60,857 bases of DNA, taken from the NCBI GenBank assembly GCA_018673255.1, contig JABHDC010000240.1, positions 1-60,857 on the forward strand. The letters are read 5' to 3'. Below are positions 51,790-60,610 of this stretch, piece after piece; position 1 is the first letter of the stretch; the number at the start of each line of letters is the position of its first letter. The notes under the pieces are model-generated. The model was not told the origin of the DNA. It saw only the letters and a list, made by a program, of their open reading frames with translations, and ran no database searches. A program made the position numbers and the translations under genes. Origin of the DNA: Gemmatimonadota bacterium. Its GTDB lineage: Bacteria; Latescibacterota; UBA2968; UBA8231.

Positions 51790-51906
51790 AGTCGCTGGCT
51801 CTGTGACGCTGCAGGGATATATTGCCTGCATTCTGAAGGATGATTGGGATTCACGATCATCATCCATGTTCAGGCCGGAGATGCAACGTGCCCTGCGAGG
51901 AAATCG

Positions 51907-52662
51907 ATGATCAGGCCCGATACCGCTGACGACTTCGTGCGCGACGGATTCTGCGTTCTGCCCGACGCCTTGAGCGTTGATCAGGTCCAGTCCCTCAACG
52001 ACGCCATCGACGCCCATCGGCGCGACTACGCCGGCCTCTGGGCGAATCGGGGCGAGGGAGGCCGTCGCCAGTGCGTGACGATGCTGCTGACCGATACCGC
52101 CCTCGACCACAGTCTCATGCACCCGGAGCTGCTGCCTCTGGTGAAATCTCTGGTTGGTGACGAACTGGTCGTGGAGGAGCATTCGGTGATGGTCCGTGCC
52201 CCCATTACGCAATCTCCCCCACCCGCCGGTTGGCACCGCGACCGCCCGAACAATCCCGATCATCCACTCGGAATCGAGGCGCTGTCTCTGGTGTACTATC
52301 TCACGGATGTGGATACTTCGACACACTGCTTCAGTGTCGTCCCGGAATCGGCAGAAGCGAAGTGTGGTCCGCAGGATGATCTGCCCGCCTGTGACGGCAA
52401 GGGCGCCCGCGATCTGCTGGGCCCCGCCGGCACGGCGCTGCTTTTCAATGCCGGATCATGTCATGCGGGTCGTCTGCGCACCACGCCACACGAGCGACGC
52501 ACGATCCACATCTACTTCGGCCTGGCTTCCCACGCACCCCTGAGCAACCATACGCCCATGCCCCGCCGCCTGGTCGAACACGAAGATGCGGCAGTGAGAG
52601 AGCTCTTTCGCCGACCGAATGACCTGACGCGGGCCATCCTGAAGGGTACTTGCCATGTCTGA
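51907..52662 (+). CDS. Phytanoyl-CoA dioxygenase (PhyH) family protein
   Basis: A 251-residue Fe(II)/2-oxoglutarate oxygenase from ATG 51907, which has GAGGAAA upstream. Iron ligands are His110 and Asp112 in WHRDRPNN, and His186 in AGSCHAGRL, followed by an arginine (HERRTIHIYFG) that would bind 2-oxoglutarate. FVRDGFCVLPDALS at the N-terminus is the usual PhyH opening. It hydroxylates an unidentified small substrate. Its last codons overlap the PdxA start by 8 bp, so the two are coupled. PhyH paralogues are abundant in Latescibacterota- and Poribacteria-like genomes. Confidence 0.9.
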   Translation: MIRPDTADDFVRDGFCVLPDALSVDQVQSLNDAIDAHRRDYAGLWANRGEGGRRQCVTMLLTDTALDHSLMHPELLPLVKSLVGDELVVEEHSVMVRAPITQSPPPAGWHRDRPNNPDHPLGIEALSLVYYLTDVDTSTHCFSVVPESAEAKCGPQDDLPACDGKGARDLLGPAGTALLFNAGSCHAGRLRTTPHERRTIHIYFGLASHAPLSNHTPMPRRLVEHEDAAVRELFRRPNDLTRAILKGTCHV

Positions 52663-53677
52663 CCGCCCCTTGATTGGCCTCACCGTCGGCGATCCCGCCG
52701 GCATCGGACCTGAGATCGTGCTCAAGGCGTTGCAGAATCCGGCCACCTATGAGACGGTTCGACCCGTCGTGTACGCAGACGAGGCCGTGCTGACAGATGC
52801 CATCCGCTTCCTTGGTCTGTCGACACCGCTGAATCGTGTGAACCGACCCTCTGCGGGTCGCTCTGAACACGGTTGTATCGACTTTTTCGATTGTGGTGTG
52901 CTGGATACGCCGGTGCCACTGGGAAAGATCGGTGCTGAGGGTGGACGCGCAGGGTATACCTATCTCGATCAGGCCATCGACGCAGCTTTAAGTGGTGATC
53001 TGGATGGCCTGGCGACGGCACCACTGAACAAGGAGTCGCTGCAGGCGGCCAGGGTACCCTTCATCGACCATACAGCCGTCCTCAAGGCCAAGGCAGCTCA
53101 CCGTGAGCCCATGACACTCTTCGTGGCCCAGACGCTCAAGGTCTTCTTCCTCACGCGCCACATTTCCTTCCGCGAGATTCCCGATGCCATCACCCGGGAG
53201 CTGATTCTCGATGCGTTACCACTGTGCGATCTGTATCTGCGTCAGTTGGGCATTGAGAAACCGCTGGTCGCAGTGGCGGCCCTCAATCCTCATGGCGGTG
53301 AACAGGGACTGTTCGGCACGGAAGAGATGGAGACGATCACGCCAGCCGTGCAGGCAGCCCTGGACCGCAACTGGAATGTCGCCGGTCCGGTACCGGCTGA
53401 TTCCGTCTTCCACCAGGCCTACGAAGGCCGCTATGATGGCGTCCTGTCCCTCTACCACGACCAGGGACATATCGCCGCCAAGACACTTGACTTCCATGGC
53501 ACGGTCAGCCTCACCATGGGTCTGAAATTCCTGCGCACCTCCGTCGACCACGGCACCGCCTTCGATATCGCCGGCCAGGGCATCGCCCACGAACGCGGCA
53601 TGGTCGAATCGATCCTGGCCTCGGGACGCTGGAGCACGATGGTCAAAGACAACCTCGACCTCGAACCGGTCGCCTGA
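52655..53677 (+). CDS. pdxA: 4-hydroxythreonine-4-phosphate dehydrogenase (PdxA)
   Basis: A 340-residue protein matching PdxA along its length. LTVGDPAGIGPEIVLKAL is the family N-terminus. Metal ligands are His169 (FLTRHISF), His213 (NPHGGE) and His268 (LYHDQGHI), and substrate contacts include DHTAVLKAKA and TSVDHGTAFDIAGQG. It oxidises 4-phosphohydroxy-L-threonine with NAD in pyridoxal phosphate synthesis. A PdxA2-type role in threonate or erythronate catabolism is a real alternative, because PhyH and a TonB receptor are its operon partners and no pdxJ is nearby. It starts inside the PhyH gene and ends 8 bp before the lipoprotein start. Confidence 0.92.
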   Translation: MSDRPLIGLTVGDPAGIGPEIVLKALQNPATYETVRPVVYADEAVLTDAIRFLGLSTPLNRVNRPSAGRSEHGCIDFFDCGVLDTPVPLGKIGAEGGRAGYTYLDQAIDAALSGDLDGLATAPLNKESLQAARVPFIDHTAVLKAKAAHREPMTLFVAQTLKVFFLTRHISFREIPDAITRELILDALPLCDLYLRQLGIEKPLVAVAALNPHGGEQGLFGTEEMETITPAVQAALDRNWNVAGPVPADSVFHQAYEGRYDGVLSLYHDQGHIAAKTLDFHGTVSLTMGLKFLRTSVDHGTAFDIAGQGIAHERGMVESILASGRWSTMVKDNLDLEPVA

Positions 53678-53685
53678 GAGACCTC

Positions 53686-54528
53686 GTGGCCACACTTTCG
53701 ACCATCGTCACACGAATCGGGCTGCCCCTGCTGGCGACGATCGCGCTGACAACGTGTTCTCTCGACCATGGCATCTCACCACAGGTCGGCGTGCCGTCCA
53801 TTCGCGGCACGATCACCTTTGAAGGCGATCCACCGGACAATACGGCGTGGGTCGTCGTCGTCGCTTCCCGAGATTTCCCTCCGTCTGATGTGGTCGAATT
53901 GGCCCTGTCGCAGAGTGCGCGCCTTGATTATGCTGCCGGCAGCGCCGACTACGAGATCAAGGTGCCCAGTCTCGGCAGCTATGCGGCCATCGCTGTCGTG
54001 TGGAAGGCGCTGGAAGAACCGGTCGTCTGGTCTGACGTACTCGGTCTCTACGGCGCGTCGCTCTCCGGTGGCGGGATCTCTTTCCCCGATACGGTTCACG
54101 TCACCGAGGATGCACCCGTTGTCGAGGATGTGGATCTGACGGCCGACTTCGGACTCGTAGATCGGGGCGCCGTCATCACCGGCCAACTCACCTACGAGGG
54201 CTCGTGGCCGGACAATACAGAATTGATGGGCATTGCCGCCTATCGTACACGACCAACGAATCTGCTGGAATTCTTCCGCATGGCCGCCCTCAATATCACC
54301 CTGCCTACACAGATCGATTCTTTCGACTACAAGCTGGCCATCCCGCCGGACAGTTATGAATACATCGTCGTCCTCTGGCTGGCGCGCGGCGCGAGCATCT
54401 TCGACTTCCGCGAGATCGGTGTCTATGAAACCGTCCCCGGTTCAGGTGAACCGGCGCATCTGACCGTCGCCCGCGGTGACACGGCACGAGACGTGAACAT
54501 CATCGTCGATCTGAGCAAAGCAAGATGA
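53686..54528 (+). CDS. Putative lipoprotein with two Ig-like repeats
   Basis: A 280-residue protein starting with GTG 53686 and carrying lipobox IALTTC (Cys24). It has two tandem repeats: IRGTITFEGDPPDNTAWVVV near 40 and ITGQLTYEGSWPDNTELMGI near 165, each opening a transthyretin- or Ig-like beta domain of about 115 residues. No enzyme motif is visible. Its TGA overlaps the ATG of the TonB-dependent receptor (ATGA), so it is likely a partner of the receptor, perhaps holding the substrate at the outer membrane. Confidence 0.78.
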   Translation: MATLSTIVTRIGLPLLATIALTTCSLDHGISPQVGVPSIRGTITFEGDPPDNTAWVVVVASRDFPPSDVVELALSQSARLDYAAGSADYEIKVPSLGSYAAIAVVWKALEEPVVWSDVLGLYGASLSGGGISFPDTVHVTEDAPVVEDVDLTADFGLVDRGAVITGQLTYEGSWPDNTELMGIAAYRTRPTNLLEFFRMAALNITLPTQIDSFDYKLAIPPDSYEYIVVLWLARGASIFDFREIGVYETVPGSGEPAHLTVARGDTARDVNIIVDLSKAR

Positions 54529-56822
54529 ACGGGATCATCAGCCATGTGATCCTCTCTCTCGCCCGCGGCACAGTCCGAGGCCGAACGGGTCTGGTGGATA
54601 CCGCGGTGCATCGTCCCTGGCGGCCTGGGTTGCTCTGGATGCTCTGCCTCCTGTCGCTGATGACGGGCCGTGAAACACTGGGCCAGTCGGGCGCCCTGGT
54701 GGAGGGCACGATCTACGAGGCCCACACCGGACAGCGTCTGGCAGGCGCCAACATTCAGATCCTGGGAACGGTCCTGGGAACGATCAGTGACATGCAAGGA
54801 AACTTTGCCGTTGGCCGTGTTCCCACCGGCAATCAGCACCTGCGAATCAGCATGATCGGCTACCGTGTGGCCGTCCTCGATGTGGTCGTGCCCACGACGG
54901 ATCCCCTTCGAGTCGACATGGTCACGGCAGCGATCTCTCTCAACCCGGTCGTTGTGACCGCAGATCGCCGGCCGCAGACACTGGATGAGTCCTCCACGAG
55001 TGTGACCGTTCTCGATCGGGGGCAGATCAGCGCCCGCACCGACCTGCGCATCGACGATGCCCTCGAAATGGTGCCCGGCGTCTATTTCATGGAAGACGAT
55101 ATCAACATCCGCGGGGCCACCGGCTACCGGGCCAATGCAGGCAATCGTGCACTGCTGCTGCTGGACGGTGTCCCCATCATCTCCAGTGACACGGGCGGAA
55201 TCAGCTGGGATATCATTCCCGTTCACGAAGTCGAACGCGTCGAAGTTGTGAAGGGGGCAGGCTCCGCATTGTATGGTTCCGGTGCCATCGGCGGGGTCGT
55301 CAATGTCATCACCCGACGGCCGAGCCAGGGTGGTGTATTCAGCATTCGGTCCGCTGCCGGGCTGTACGATGAGCCCTCCGAATCGGAGTGGGACTGGACG
55401 GACAAGACCCTCCACTACGAACGCCTCGACCTGGGCTACTCTCGTGCCTTTGGCGCCACGGCCTTCCGCCTGGCCGCCAGTCGTTATGCCTCCACCAGCG
55501 ACCGCCAGGCAGGCGACTTCAACAAGTGGACGGTCAGCGGCAAGATCAGTCGCCGCTTCGCCGATGCCTCGGAACTGGAATTCTACCTCGCCTGGCTGCG
55601 GGATCATTCGGGCGTCTTCGTACAGTGGCGTTCCCCCTTCGTCCCCGGTTCCACTGATGGCCTGGCCAACAGTGCCCCGGCACAGCTGTTCCATCCGCTG
55701 CTGGCCCAGGACGATGGCAACGTGCTGAAGGTCGCCTGGATCAACTCGTATCTGAAGTATTCGCGCCCCATGTCAGCCCGCTCGCATCTGCGTGTCCGAG
55801 CATCGCTGCTGCGGTCGGTACTCGGCAATCAGTTCGATCGCGGCGGCGAATTCTCACCGGCCCACGGTCCCGGCCTCGAAGTGCAGCTGGACTGGCTGCC
55901 CCGGGAGAATCACTTCATCACCGCCGGCGTGGATGGCAAGATGCATCTGGTGGAGGGCAAGTTCTTCGACGGCAGCCATACAGAGGTTGCCCTCGGCGCG
56001 TTCCTGCAGGATGAGTGGCGGCTGCGCCAGAATCTTCGACTGACAGCGGGGGCGCGCTTCGATCAGCACGACCTGGATGACGATACACCGTATCGACAGG
56101 TCAGCCCTCGCGTGGGGGTGAACTTCCGTCCCACCTCAACACTGTCCCTGCGTGCTTCGGCTGGTCGCGGCTTCCGTGTGCCCTCGACGGCGGAACGCAC
56201 CATGAGCTTCAAGGCGGGGAATTTCCAGGTTGTCCCCGTCGAAGATCTGAATCCCGAGAGGTCCTGGTCATACGAGGCAGGCGCCCGCAAGACGTTGGGC
56301 CCGGCAACCTTTGTGGACCTGGCGGTTTTCCAGAACGACTACCACGATTTCGTCGAGCCCCTCGTCGACCTGGCGCAGACGGGTTCACGGATCGTCGTCA
56401 GTTTCCAGAATGTGAACGACGCACGTATTCGAGGGTTCGAGCTGGCCGGTGGCACCCGACTGCTGGATCAGCGCTTGCATCTGGATGGCGGGCTGACCCT
56501 CCTGGATTCAGAGGATCTACAGTTGGAACGCCCCCTGGCCTATCGACCGCGGTGGTCGATTCAACTGAGCCCCTCCGTGCATCTGGGACCGGTCTCCGGA
56601 CGCGTGGACTATCGTTATGCCAGCCGCCTGCAGCGGGTTTCCATCTATGCCGGTGACGAACGGGTCGACCAGCACGAGCTCAACACACGGCTCCAGCTGA
56701 TCTGGTTCGGCCTGACCTGGACGGCAGGTGTCAACAATCTGCTGAACTACAACTACACGCAGCTCGAACGGAATCTGGGCGACACACGCAATTTCATCCT
56801 CAGCCTGAATGGCGCCTTCTGA
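54525..56822 (+). CDS. TonB-dependent outer-membrane receptor
   Basis: A 765-residue protein with a long N-terminus and export segment (about 29-50, LLWMLCLLSLMT). Residues about 62-145 are a carboxypeptidase-regulatory-like domain (VEGTIYEAHTGQRLAGANI, VGRVPTGNQHLRISMIGY), 150-265 the plug (DALEMVPGVYFMEDDINIRG, LLLDGVPII, VERVEVVKGAGSALYGSGA), and 270-765 a 22-strand-type barrel ending in Phe765. It imports a siderophore, vitamin or small glycan using TonB energy; the ligand is unknown. The ATG overlaps the upstream lipoprotein stop. A strong terminator follows 28 bp after the stop. Confidence 0.93.
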   Translation: MNGIISHVILSLARGTVRGRTGLVDTAVHRPWRPGLLWMLCLLSLMTGRETLGQSGALVEGTIYEAHTGQRLAGANIQILGTVLGTISDMQGNFAVGRVPTGNQHLRISMIGYRVAVLDVVVPTTDPLRVDMVTAAISLNPVVVTADRRPQTLDESSTSVTVLDRGQISARTDLRIDDALEMVPGVYFMEDDINIRGATGYRANAGNRALLLLDGVPIISSDTGGISWDIIPVHEVERVEVVKGAGSALYGSGAIGGVVNVITRRPSQGGVFSIRSAAGLYDEPSESEWDWTDKTLHYERLDLGYSRAFGATAFRLAASRYASTSDRQAGDFNKWTVSGKISRRFADASELEFYLAWLRDHSGVFVQWRSPFVPGSTDGLANSAPAQLFHPLLAQDDGNVLKVAWINSYLKYSRPMSARSHLRVRASLLRSVLGNQFDRGGEFSPAHGPGLEVQLDWLPRENHFITAGVDGKMHLVEGKFFDGSHTEVALGAFLQDEWRLRQNLRLTAGARFDQHDLDDDTPYRQVSPRVGVNFRPTSTLSLRASAGRGFRVPSTAERTMSFKAGNFQVVPVEDLNPERSWSYEAGARKTLGPATFVDLAVFQNDYHDFVEPLVDLAQTGSRIVVSFQNVNDARIRGFELAGGTRLLDQRLHLDGGLTLLDSEDLQLERPLAYRPRWSIQLSPSVHLGPVSGRVDYRYASRLQRVSIYAGDERVDQHELNTRLQLIWFGLTWTAGVNNLLNYNYTQLERNLGDTRNFILSLNGAF

Positions 56823-56849
56823 GTCCACCTGGATGTGATCGGTAACTGA

Positions 56850-56886
56850 GGGGGCCGCCGCCTGGCGGACCCCCTTTTCTTTTTTC
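56850..56886 (+). terminator. Rho-independent terminator
   Basis: GGGGGCCGCC-GCCT-GGCGGACCCCC is followed by TTTTCTTTTTTC. It ends the transcript of the PhyH-PdxA-lipoprotein-TonB receptor operon. Confidence 0.93.
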
Positions 56887-56922
56887 TACTCCGAATTCGA
56901 CTCCCGCCGCGATCACACTTGC

Positions 56923-56962
56923 TCAACCGCACGGTTGAACATATATTCAACCACATGGTTGA
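56923..56962. promoter_or_regulatory. Tandem palindromic ArsR operators, one including the start codon
   Basis: TCAACC-GCAC-GGTTGA (56923-56938) and TCAACC-ACAT-GGTTGA (56947-56962) are perfect inverted repeats with centres 24 bp apart. The inner halves also form GTTGAA-CATATA-TTCAAC. The ATG of the arsR-like gene (56955) lies in the second palindrome. Winged-helix repressors of this family typically bind such sites and autoregulate, so autorepression is inferred. Confidence 0.68.
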
Positions 56963-57311
56963 TAAAAAAACTGCTGAAGAAGCACGCCTCGACCTGGCAT
57001 TCTCAGCTCTCGCCGACCCGACACGTCGCAAGATCATCGATCTGCTGCGCGAAGCTGAAGAATTGAAAGTTACCGAGATCGCCCAGGCGTTCTCCATGAG
57101 TCTCAACGGTGTATCCAAACACCTCAAGTGCCTGGAGCGGGCCGGACTCATTCACCGGGAGATCGAGGGCCGTGTGCACCGGATCCGCGTCGACTGGCAT
57201 GGCCTGCGTCGTCCATACGAATTCCTAGGGCACTATCACCAATACTGGAGTCGACGGCTGGAGGCACTGGCCGACGCCCTGACAACAAAGGAAGGAGAGA
57301 CCGATGAGTGA
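56955..57311 (+). CDS. ArsR-family transcriptional regulator (SRPBCC-linked type)
   Basis: A 118-residue winged-helix protein. LDLAFSALADPTRRKIIDLL is the characteristic ArsR N-terminal helix, VTEIAQAFSMSLNGVSKHLKCLE the DNA-reading helix-turn-helix, and GLIHREIEGRVHRIRVD the wing. It has no obvious Cys metal site (no ELCVCDL box), so it is not a classical arsenic sensor but the subtype found next to AHSA1/SRPBCC genes. ATG 56955 is chosen; a TTG at 56919 would read through both operators and is unlikely. It overlaps the next gene by 8 bp, and three genes form one operon. Confidence 0.88.
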   Translation: MVDKKTAEEARLDLAFSALADPTRRKIIDLLREAEELKVTEIAQAFSMSLNGVSKHLKCLERAGLIHREIEGRVHRIRVDWHGLRRPYEFLGHYHQYWSRRLEALADALTTKEGETDE

Positions 57312-57750
57312 AGAGGATCGGGTGCTCGTGACCCGTACGATTCCGGTGGCACGAGAGCGTGTGTTCGAAGCCTGGCTGGATCCTGAGATGCTTCGACGCT
57401 TCATGTGTCCCGCCCCGGGTGTCGAATTGGGGCACGTCGCCGTCGAGCCCAGAGAAGGCGGCGCATTCGAAATCGTCATGCTCGTGGGTGAACGGGAACT
57501 TCCCCATCGAGGCATCTACGAGAGCATTCAACGCCCGGAGCGACTCATCTTCACGTGGGAGTCGGCAAATGCGCCAGCCGGCAGCCGCGTGACCATCGAC
57601 TTTGCCCAGATCGACGCCGAGGCGACCGAAGTCACACTCCTCCACGAAAATCTGGGTAGCAGATCATCCCGTCAGGATCACCTGGGTGGCTGGACCCACA
57701 TCCTGGAAACCCTCACCGGCATTCAGATGGAGGCGACATCCCATGGCTGA
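57304..57750 (+). CDS. SRPBCC / AHSA1-family protein 1
   Basis: A 148-residue START-like (SRPBCC) protein: ARERVFEAWLDPEMLRRFM at the start, FTWESA and VTLLHENLGS in the middle and WTHILETL at the C-terminal helix are typical of the AHSA1/activator of Hsp90-like branch. These bind hydrophobic ligands in a deep cavity; ligands in bacteria are mostly unknown. Its ATG lies 8 bp before the end of the arsR gene and its stop overlaps the next gene's start by 8 bp, so it is translated with both. Confidence 0.85.
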   Translation: MSEEDRVLVTRTIPVARERVFEAWLDPEMLRRFMCPAPGVELGHVAVEPREGGAFEIVMLVGERELPHRGIYESIQRPERLIFTWESANAPAGSRVTIDFAQIDAEATEVTLLHENLGSRSSRQDHLGGWTHILETLTGIQMEATSHG

Positions 57751-58174
57751 GATCAAGCACCGAATCCAGATCCACTCAAGCCCCTCTGAACTCTACCGCG
57801 CCCTGACGGATCGCGACGGGCTCAGTCGATGGTGGACACCGATGGTTGAGACCGATTCGCGCGAGGGGTCGATCGCCCAGTTCCGCTTCGGCGATGGCGA
57901 ACACGGACCCGACATGGAAATCCGAGAACTTGCCGAGGATCGCTGTGTGGCCTGGCAATGTGTCGACGGGCCGTGGAAGGGTCATGACTTCCGCTTCCAG
58001 ATCCGCCCGGAAGAGGGCGATGTCGTCCTCCTCTTCGAGCACTCGGGTTGGGAGGACACATCGGAATTCTACATGCACTGCAATGCCAAGTGGGGCTTCT
58101 TCCTGGGCGTGAGCCTCAAGGGGTATTTGGAAACCGGCAAGGGACAGCCACACCCGGATGAACCAGACCTGTAG
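57743..58174 (+). CDS. SRPBCC / AHSA1-family protein 2
   Basis: A 143-residue protein of the same fold from ATG 57743, with GGAGG 10 bp upstream. IHSSPSELYRALTDRDGLSRWW is the family opening, and EHSGWEDTSEFYMHCNAKWGFFLGVSLKGYLE-type C-terminal helix residues occur near 105-130. It differs in sequence from the first copy, so the two are old paralogues rather than a recent duplication. It is the third gene of the ArsR operon and likely controlled by it. Its stop faces the aldo/keto reductase stop, 18 bp apart. Confidence 0.85.
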   Translation: MAEIKHRIQIHSSPSELYRALTDRDGLSRWWTPMVETDSREGSIAQFRFGDGEHGPDMEIRELAEDRCVAWQCVDGPWKGHDFRFQIRPEEGDVVLLFEHSGWEDTSEFYMHCNAKWGFFLGVSLKGYLETGKGQPHPDEPDL

Positions 58175-58192
58175 GTCGACCGCCCGGAAACG

Positions 58193-59173
58193 TCAGGCGA
58201 ACTTGCGCGGCTGCGGTCGTTCGGACACCTCGTCGAGCAGCTGACGCTCTTCTGCCGGCAGGGACCACTCGATCCCTGAGAAGATCTCATCCACATGCTC
58301 CAGCTGATCAGCACCCAGAATCGGCGCGCTGACCTCCGGGTGATCGAGGATCCACGCGATGGCCACCTGGGCCGGCGTGCGGTCGTGCCGCTGGGCGACC
58401 TCGACCAGGGTTGCCACAATCCGGTCGTTGAACTCGTCCATGGCGTCCTCCAGCGTGTACTTGTGCGGACTCAACCCCGTATTCTCACCCCGACTCCATG
58501 GTGTATGCTCGGGTGGCTCCTGCCCGCGACGGAAGCGACCGGTGAGCAGGCCAATGGCGAGAGGACTGTAGGCCATGATCCCTACGCCGAACTGCCGACA
58601 CAGTGGCATCAGTGCCGGTTCTACTTCGAAGCGATTCAGCAGATTGTATTGCGACTGGGTACAGACGAGCGATGCCAGGCCTGCTTCGGATGAGATCCAC
58701 AGTGCTTCCATGATCTTCCAGGCTGCAAAGTTCGAGCAGCCGATGTAGCGGACCTTGCCCTGGCGTACCAGATCGTCGAGTGCCCGCAGGGTCACATCCA
58801 GCGGCGTGTGCGGATCGAAGGAATGCAGCAGATACAGGTCGATGTAGTCCGTCTGCAGCCGCTGCAGGCTCGCCTCGATACCACTCATCAGATTCAACCG
58901 ATTCAAGCGGCCCCGATTGGGCCCGCCGCCGAGGGTGCCGAAGATCTTCGTCGTCAGCACGATCTCGTCCCGGCGTCCCTTGAGTGCCCGGCCGACAACC
59001 TTTTCGGACCGACCCTCTCCATACAGAGCGGTATCAATGAAGTTGCAGCCCTTGTCGATGGCGCGTTCGATGACCTGCACGCAGACATCTTCATCTTCCT
59101 GACTGCGGAAGGCCGTGCCCAGACAGACGGGTGATACGAGTACACCGGTACGACCCAGTTCACGATAGTCCAT
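58193..59173 (-). CDS. Aldo/keto reductase
   Basis: A 326-residue NADPH-dependent oxidoreductase. The catalytic tetrad is visible: Asp47 and Tyr51 in FIDTALYGEGRS, Lys76 in LTTKIFG and His117 in YLLHSFDP. The C-terminus carries the cofactor-binding block APILGADQLEHVDE. The Asp-Tyr spacing is one residue shorter than usual (DTALYG). It reduces an aldehyde or ketone of a sugar or small metabolite. It begins 12 bp after the stop of the MFS gene and is probably co-transcribed with it. Confidence 0.9.
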   Translation of the reverse strand: MDYRELGRTGVLVSPVCLGTAFRSQEDEDVCVQVIERAIDKGCNFIDTALYGEGRSEKVVGRALKGRRDEIVLTTKIFGTLGGGPNRGRLNRLNLMSGIEASLQRLQTDYIDLYLLHSFDPHTPLDVTLRALDDLVRQGKVRYIGCSNFAAWKIMEALWISSEAGLASLVCTQSQYNLLNRFEVEPALMPLCRQFGVGIMAYSPLAIGLLTGRFRRGQEPPEHTPWSRGENTGLSPHKYTLEDAMDEFNDRIVATLVEVAQRHDRTPAQVAIAWILDHPEVSAPILGADQLEHVDEIFSGIEWSLPAEERQLLDEVSERPQPRKFA

Positions 59174-59185
59174 CTCTTCTGTCCC

Positions 59186-60484
59186 TCAGATTTCAGCTTG
59201 TTTTGGTTCGTGCAGGAAACGTACGGCAAGTACCACGGCAATCACCATCGCACCCAGTACAAACAGAAAGGGCGCCGCCGGACTCCAGGCATACAACAAC
59301 CCCCCGCAGGCGGAAGCCACAATAAGGGGTCCGGTGATCAGGAATCCGACGCCCGGTCCGCCGATCCCGCCCGTGGCGCCCCCGACCATCACCGTGCCCC
59401 GACCGATCGCCGCCATGACACGCCCCCTGTTGGCACTCGGCACGATGTCGGCCATGAGGGCACCCATGGCAGGGCTGAAGAAGGCGGAAACCATGCCCAC
59501 AACACACCGTAGAATCAGGATCTGCGCAAAGGTGCCGGCCAGCAAAATAACGGGGATCAGACAGGAGACCAGCAACGCCGTGATGATGAAAGGACGCCGG
59601 CCGAAGTGATCGACGAGGAAACCGGCAGGAATGGTTGCCAGATTGCGCAGCCCCGCTTCCACGAGCAGAATCAGCCCCCACTGCGATGACGACAGTCCAA
59701 CATGTGTCGTCACGTAGACGACCCAGAATGGGCCGGCCAGACCATTGCAGACAAAGCAGAGAATGACGATGGCTGAAAGGGCCTTCAGCGCCGTCGGGAA
59801 AGCCCGCAGCATCGGCAGGATACCGGCGTAGACCTCCCGGAAGGTCTGCGACAGATTCGACATGTCGATCGCCGTCGTGGGCGTCGTCCTCGTCTCCTTC
59901 AGGAAGAACAAGTTGATCGTCGCACCGCCGGCGTAGGCAGCAGCCATGGCCACGTAGAGAATCCGCATGCCACGGTCGACGCCCCAGGCATCCAGCGTCG
60001 TGCCGGCCAGATAGGGTGCAAACAGGGCCAACGATCCTGCCAGGGCGGCCATCGTCGCAATGCCTCGGCCCCGTCGTTCAGGGGGCAGAGAATCGGCCAC
60101 AATCGCTGATGTGGCGGGGAAGTGCCAGACGGCGACGCCCTGCAGCAGACGCGCCGCCGCGACCCACTCCCAGGTCGGTGCCATGGCATTGATCAGCAGC
60201 ATCAGGGCGGAGAAATAGCCTGCCGCCGCGATGAGCCGGGGCCGGCTCATATGATCGGCCAGGTAACCGGCAATGGGAAACATGAGCAGCCCGCCCAGAG
60301 GACCGAGGGCGTAGACGATGCCCACCTGTTCCGGGTCGCCACCCAGAGACAGGATGTAGAGCGGCACGTAGGGGAAGACCATGCTGCGGCTGAACATCCC
60401 CAGGGCACCGGAGATGGTCAGGACGAGGATGTTCCCGCGGACAAAGCCGAAACTCTCGGCAATCCAGACAGAGGGGGCCGGCAT
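59186..60484 (-). CDS. MFS transporter (drug/sugar-type)
   Basis: A 432-residue protein with about 12 membrane helices, a central cytoplasmic loop near 200-225 and the MFS signature GYLADHMSRPR between helices 2 and 3, with a second copy FLVDHFGRRPF in the C-terminal half. LLQGVAVWHFPATSAIVAD is the helix 4-5 motif. It would move a small solute across the inner membrane. It sits between a 3-hydroxyisobutyrate dehydrogenase-like gene and the aldo/keto reductase gene, so a carbonyl-containing or sugar-acid substrate is a plausible guess. A 17-bp inverted repeat lies about 130 bp upstream. Confidence 0.88.
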   Translation of the reverse strand: MPAPSVWIAESFGFVRGNILVLTISGALGMFSRSMVFPYVPLYILSLGGDPEQVGIVYALGPLGGLLMFPIAGYLADHMSRPRLIAAAGYFSALMLLINAMAPTWEWVAAARLLQGVAVWHFPATSAIVADSLPPERRGRGIATMAALAGSLALFAPYLAGTTLDAWGVDRGMRILYVAMAAAYAGGATINLFFLKETRTTPTTAIDMSNLSQTFREVYAGILPMLRAFPTALKALSAIVILCFVCNGLAGPFWVVYVTTHVGLSSSQWGLILLVEAGLRNLATIPAGFLVDHFGRRPFIITALLVSCLIPVILLAGTFAQILILRCVVGMVSAFFSPAMGALMADIVPSANRGRVMAAIGRGTVMVGGATGGIGGPGVGFLITGPLIVASACGGLLYAWSPAAPFLFVLGAMVIAVVLAVRFLHEPKQAEI

Positions 60485-60610
60485 GGAGAGGCCTTACGTC
60501 TCCTCTCCGCTGAGGATGCGGGACGGCTCGGTCCCTTCGGTATCAGATCGGTGGCAGCACATGGATTGCATGCAAATTACACCGACGCAACATCCTGCCG
60601 CCAATAGCCG

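Noticed and set aside
54423..55694. 423-codon minus-strand frame inside the TonB receptor gene
   Set aside because: Antisense shadow; the plus strand encodes a complete receptor with recognisable plug and barrel.
60566..60575. TTGCATGCAA palindrome upstream of the MFS gene as an operator
   Set aside because: A 10-bp single palindrome can occur by chance and no regulator gene is near.
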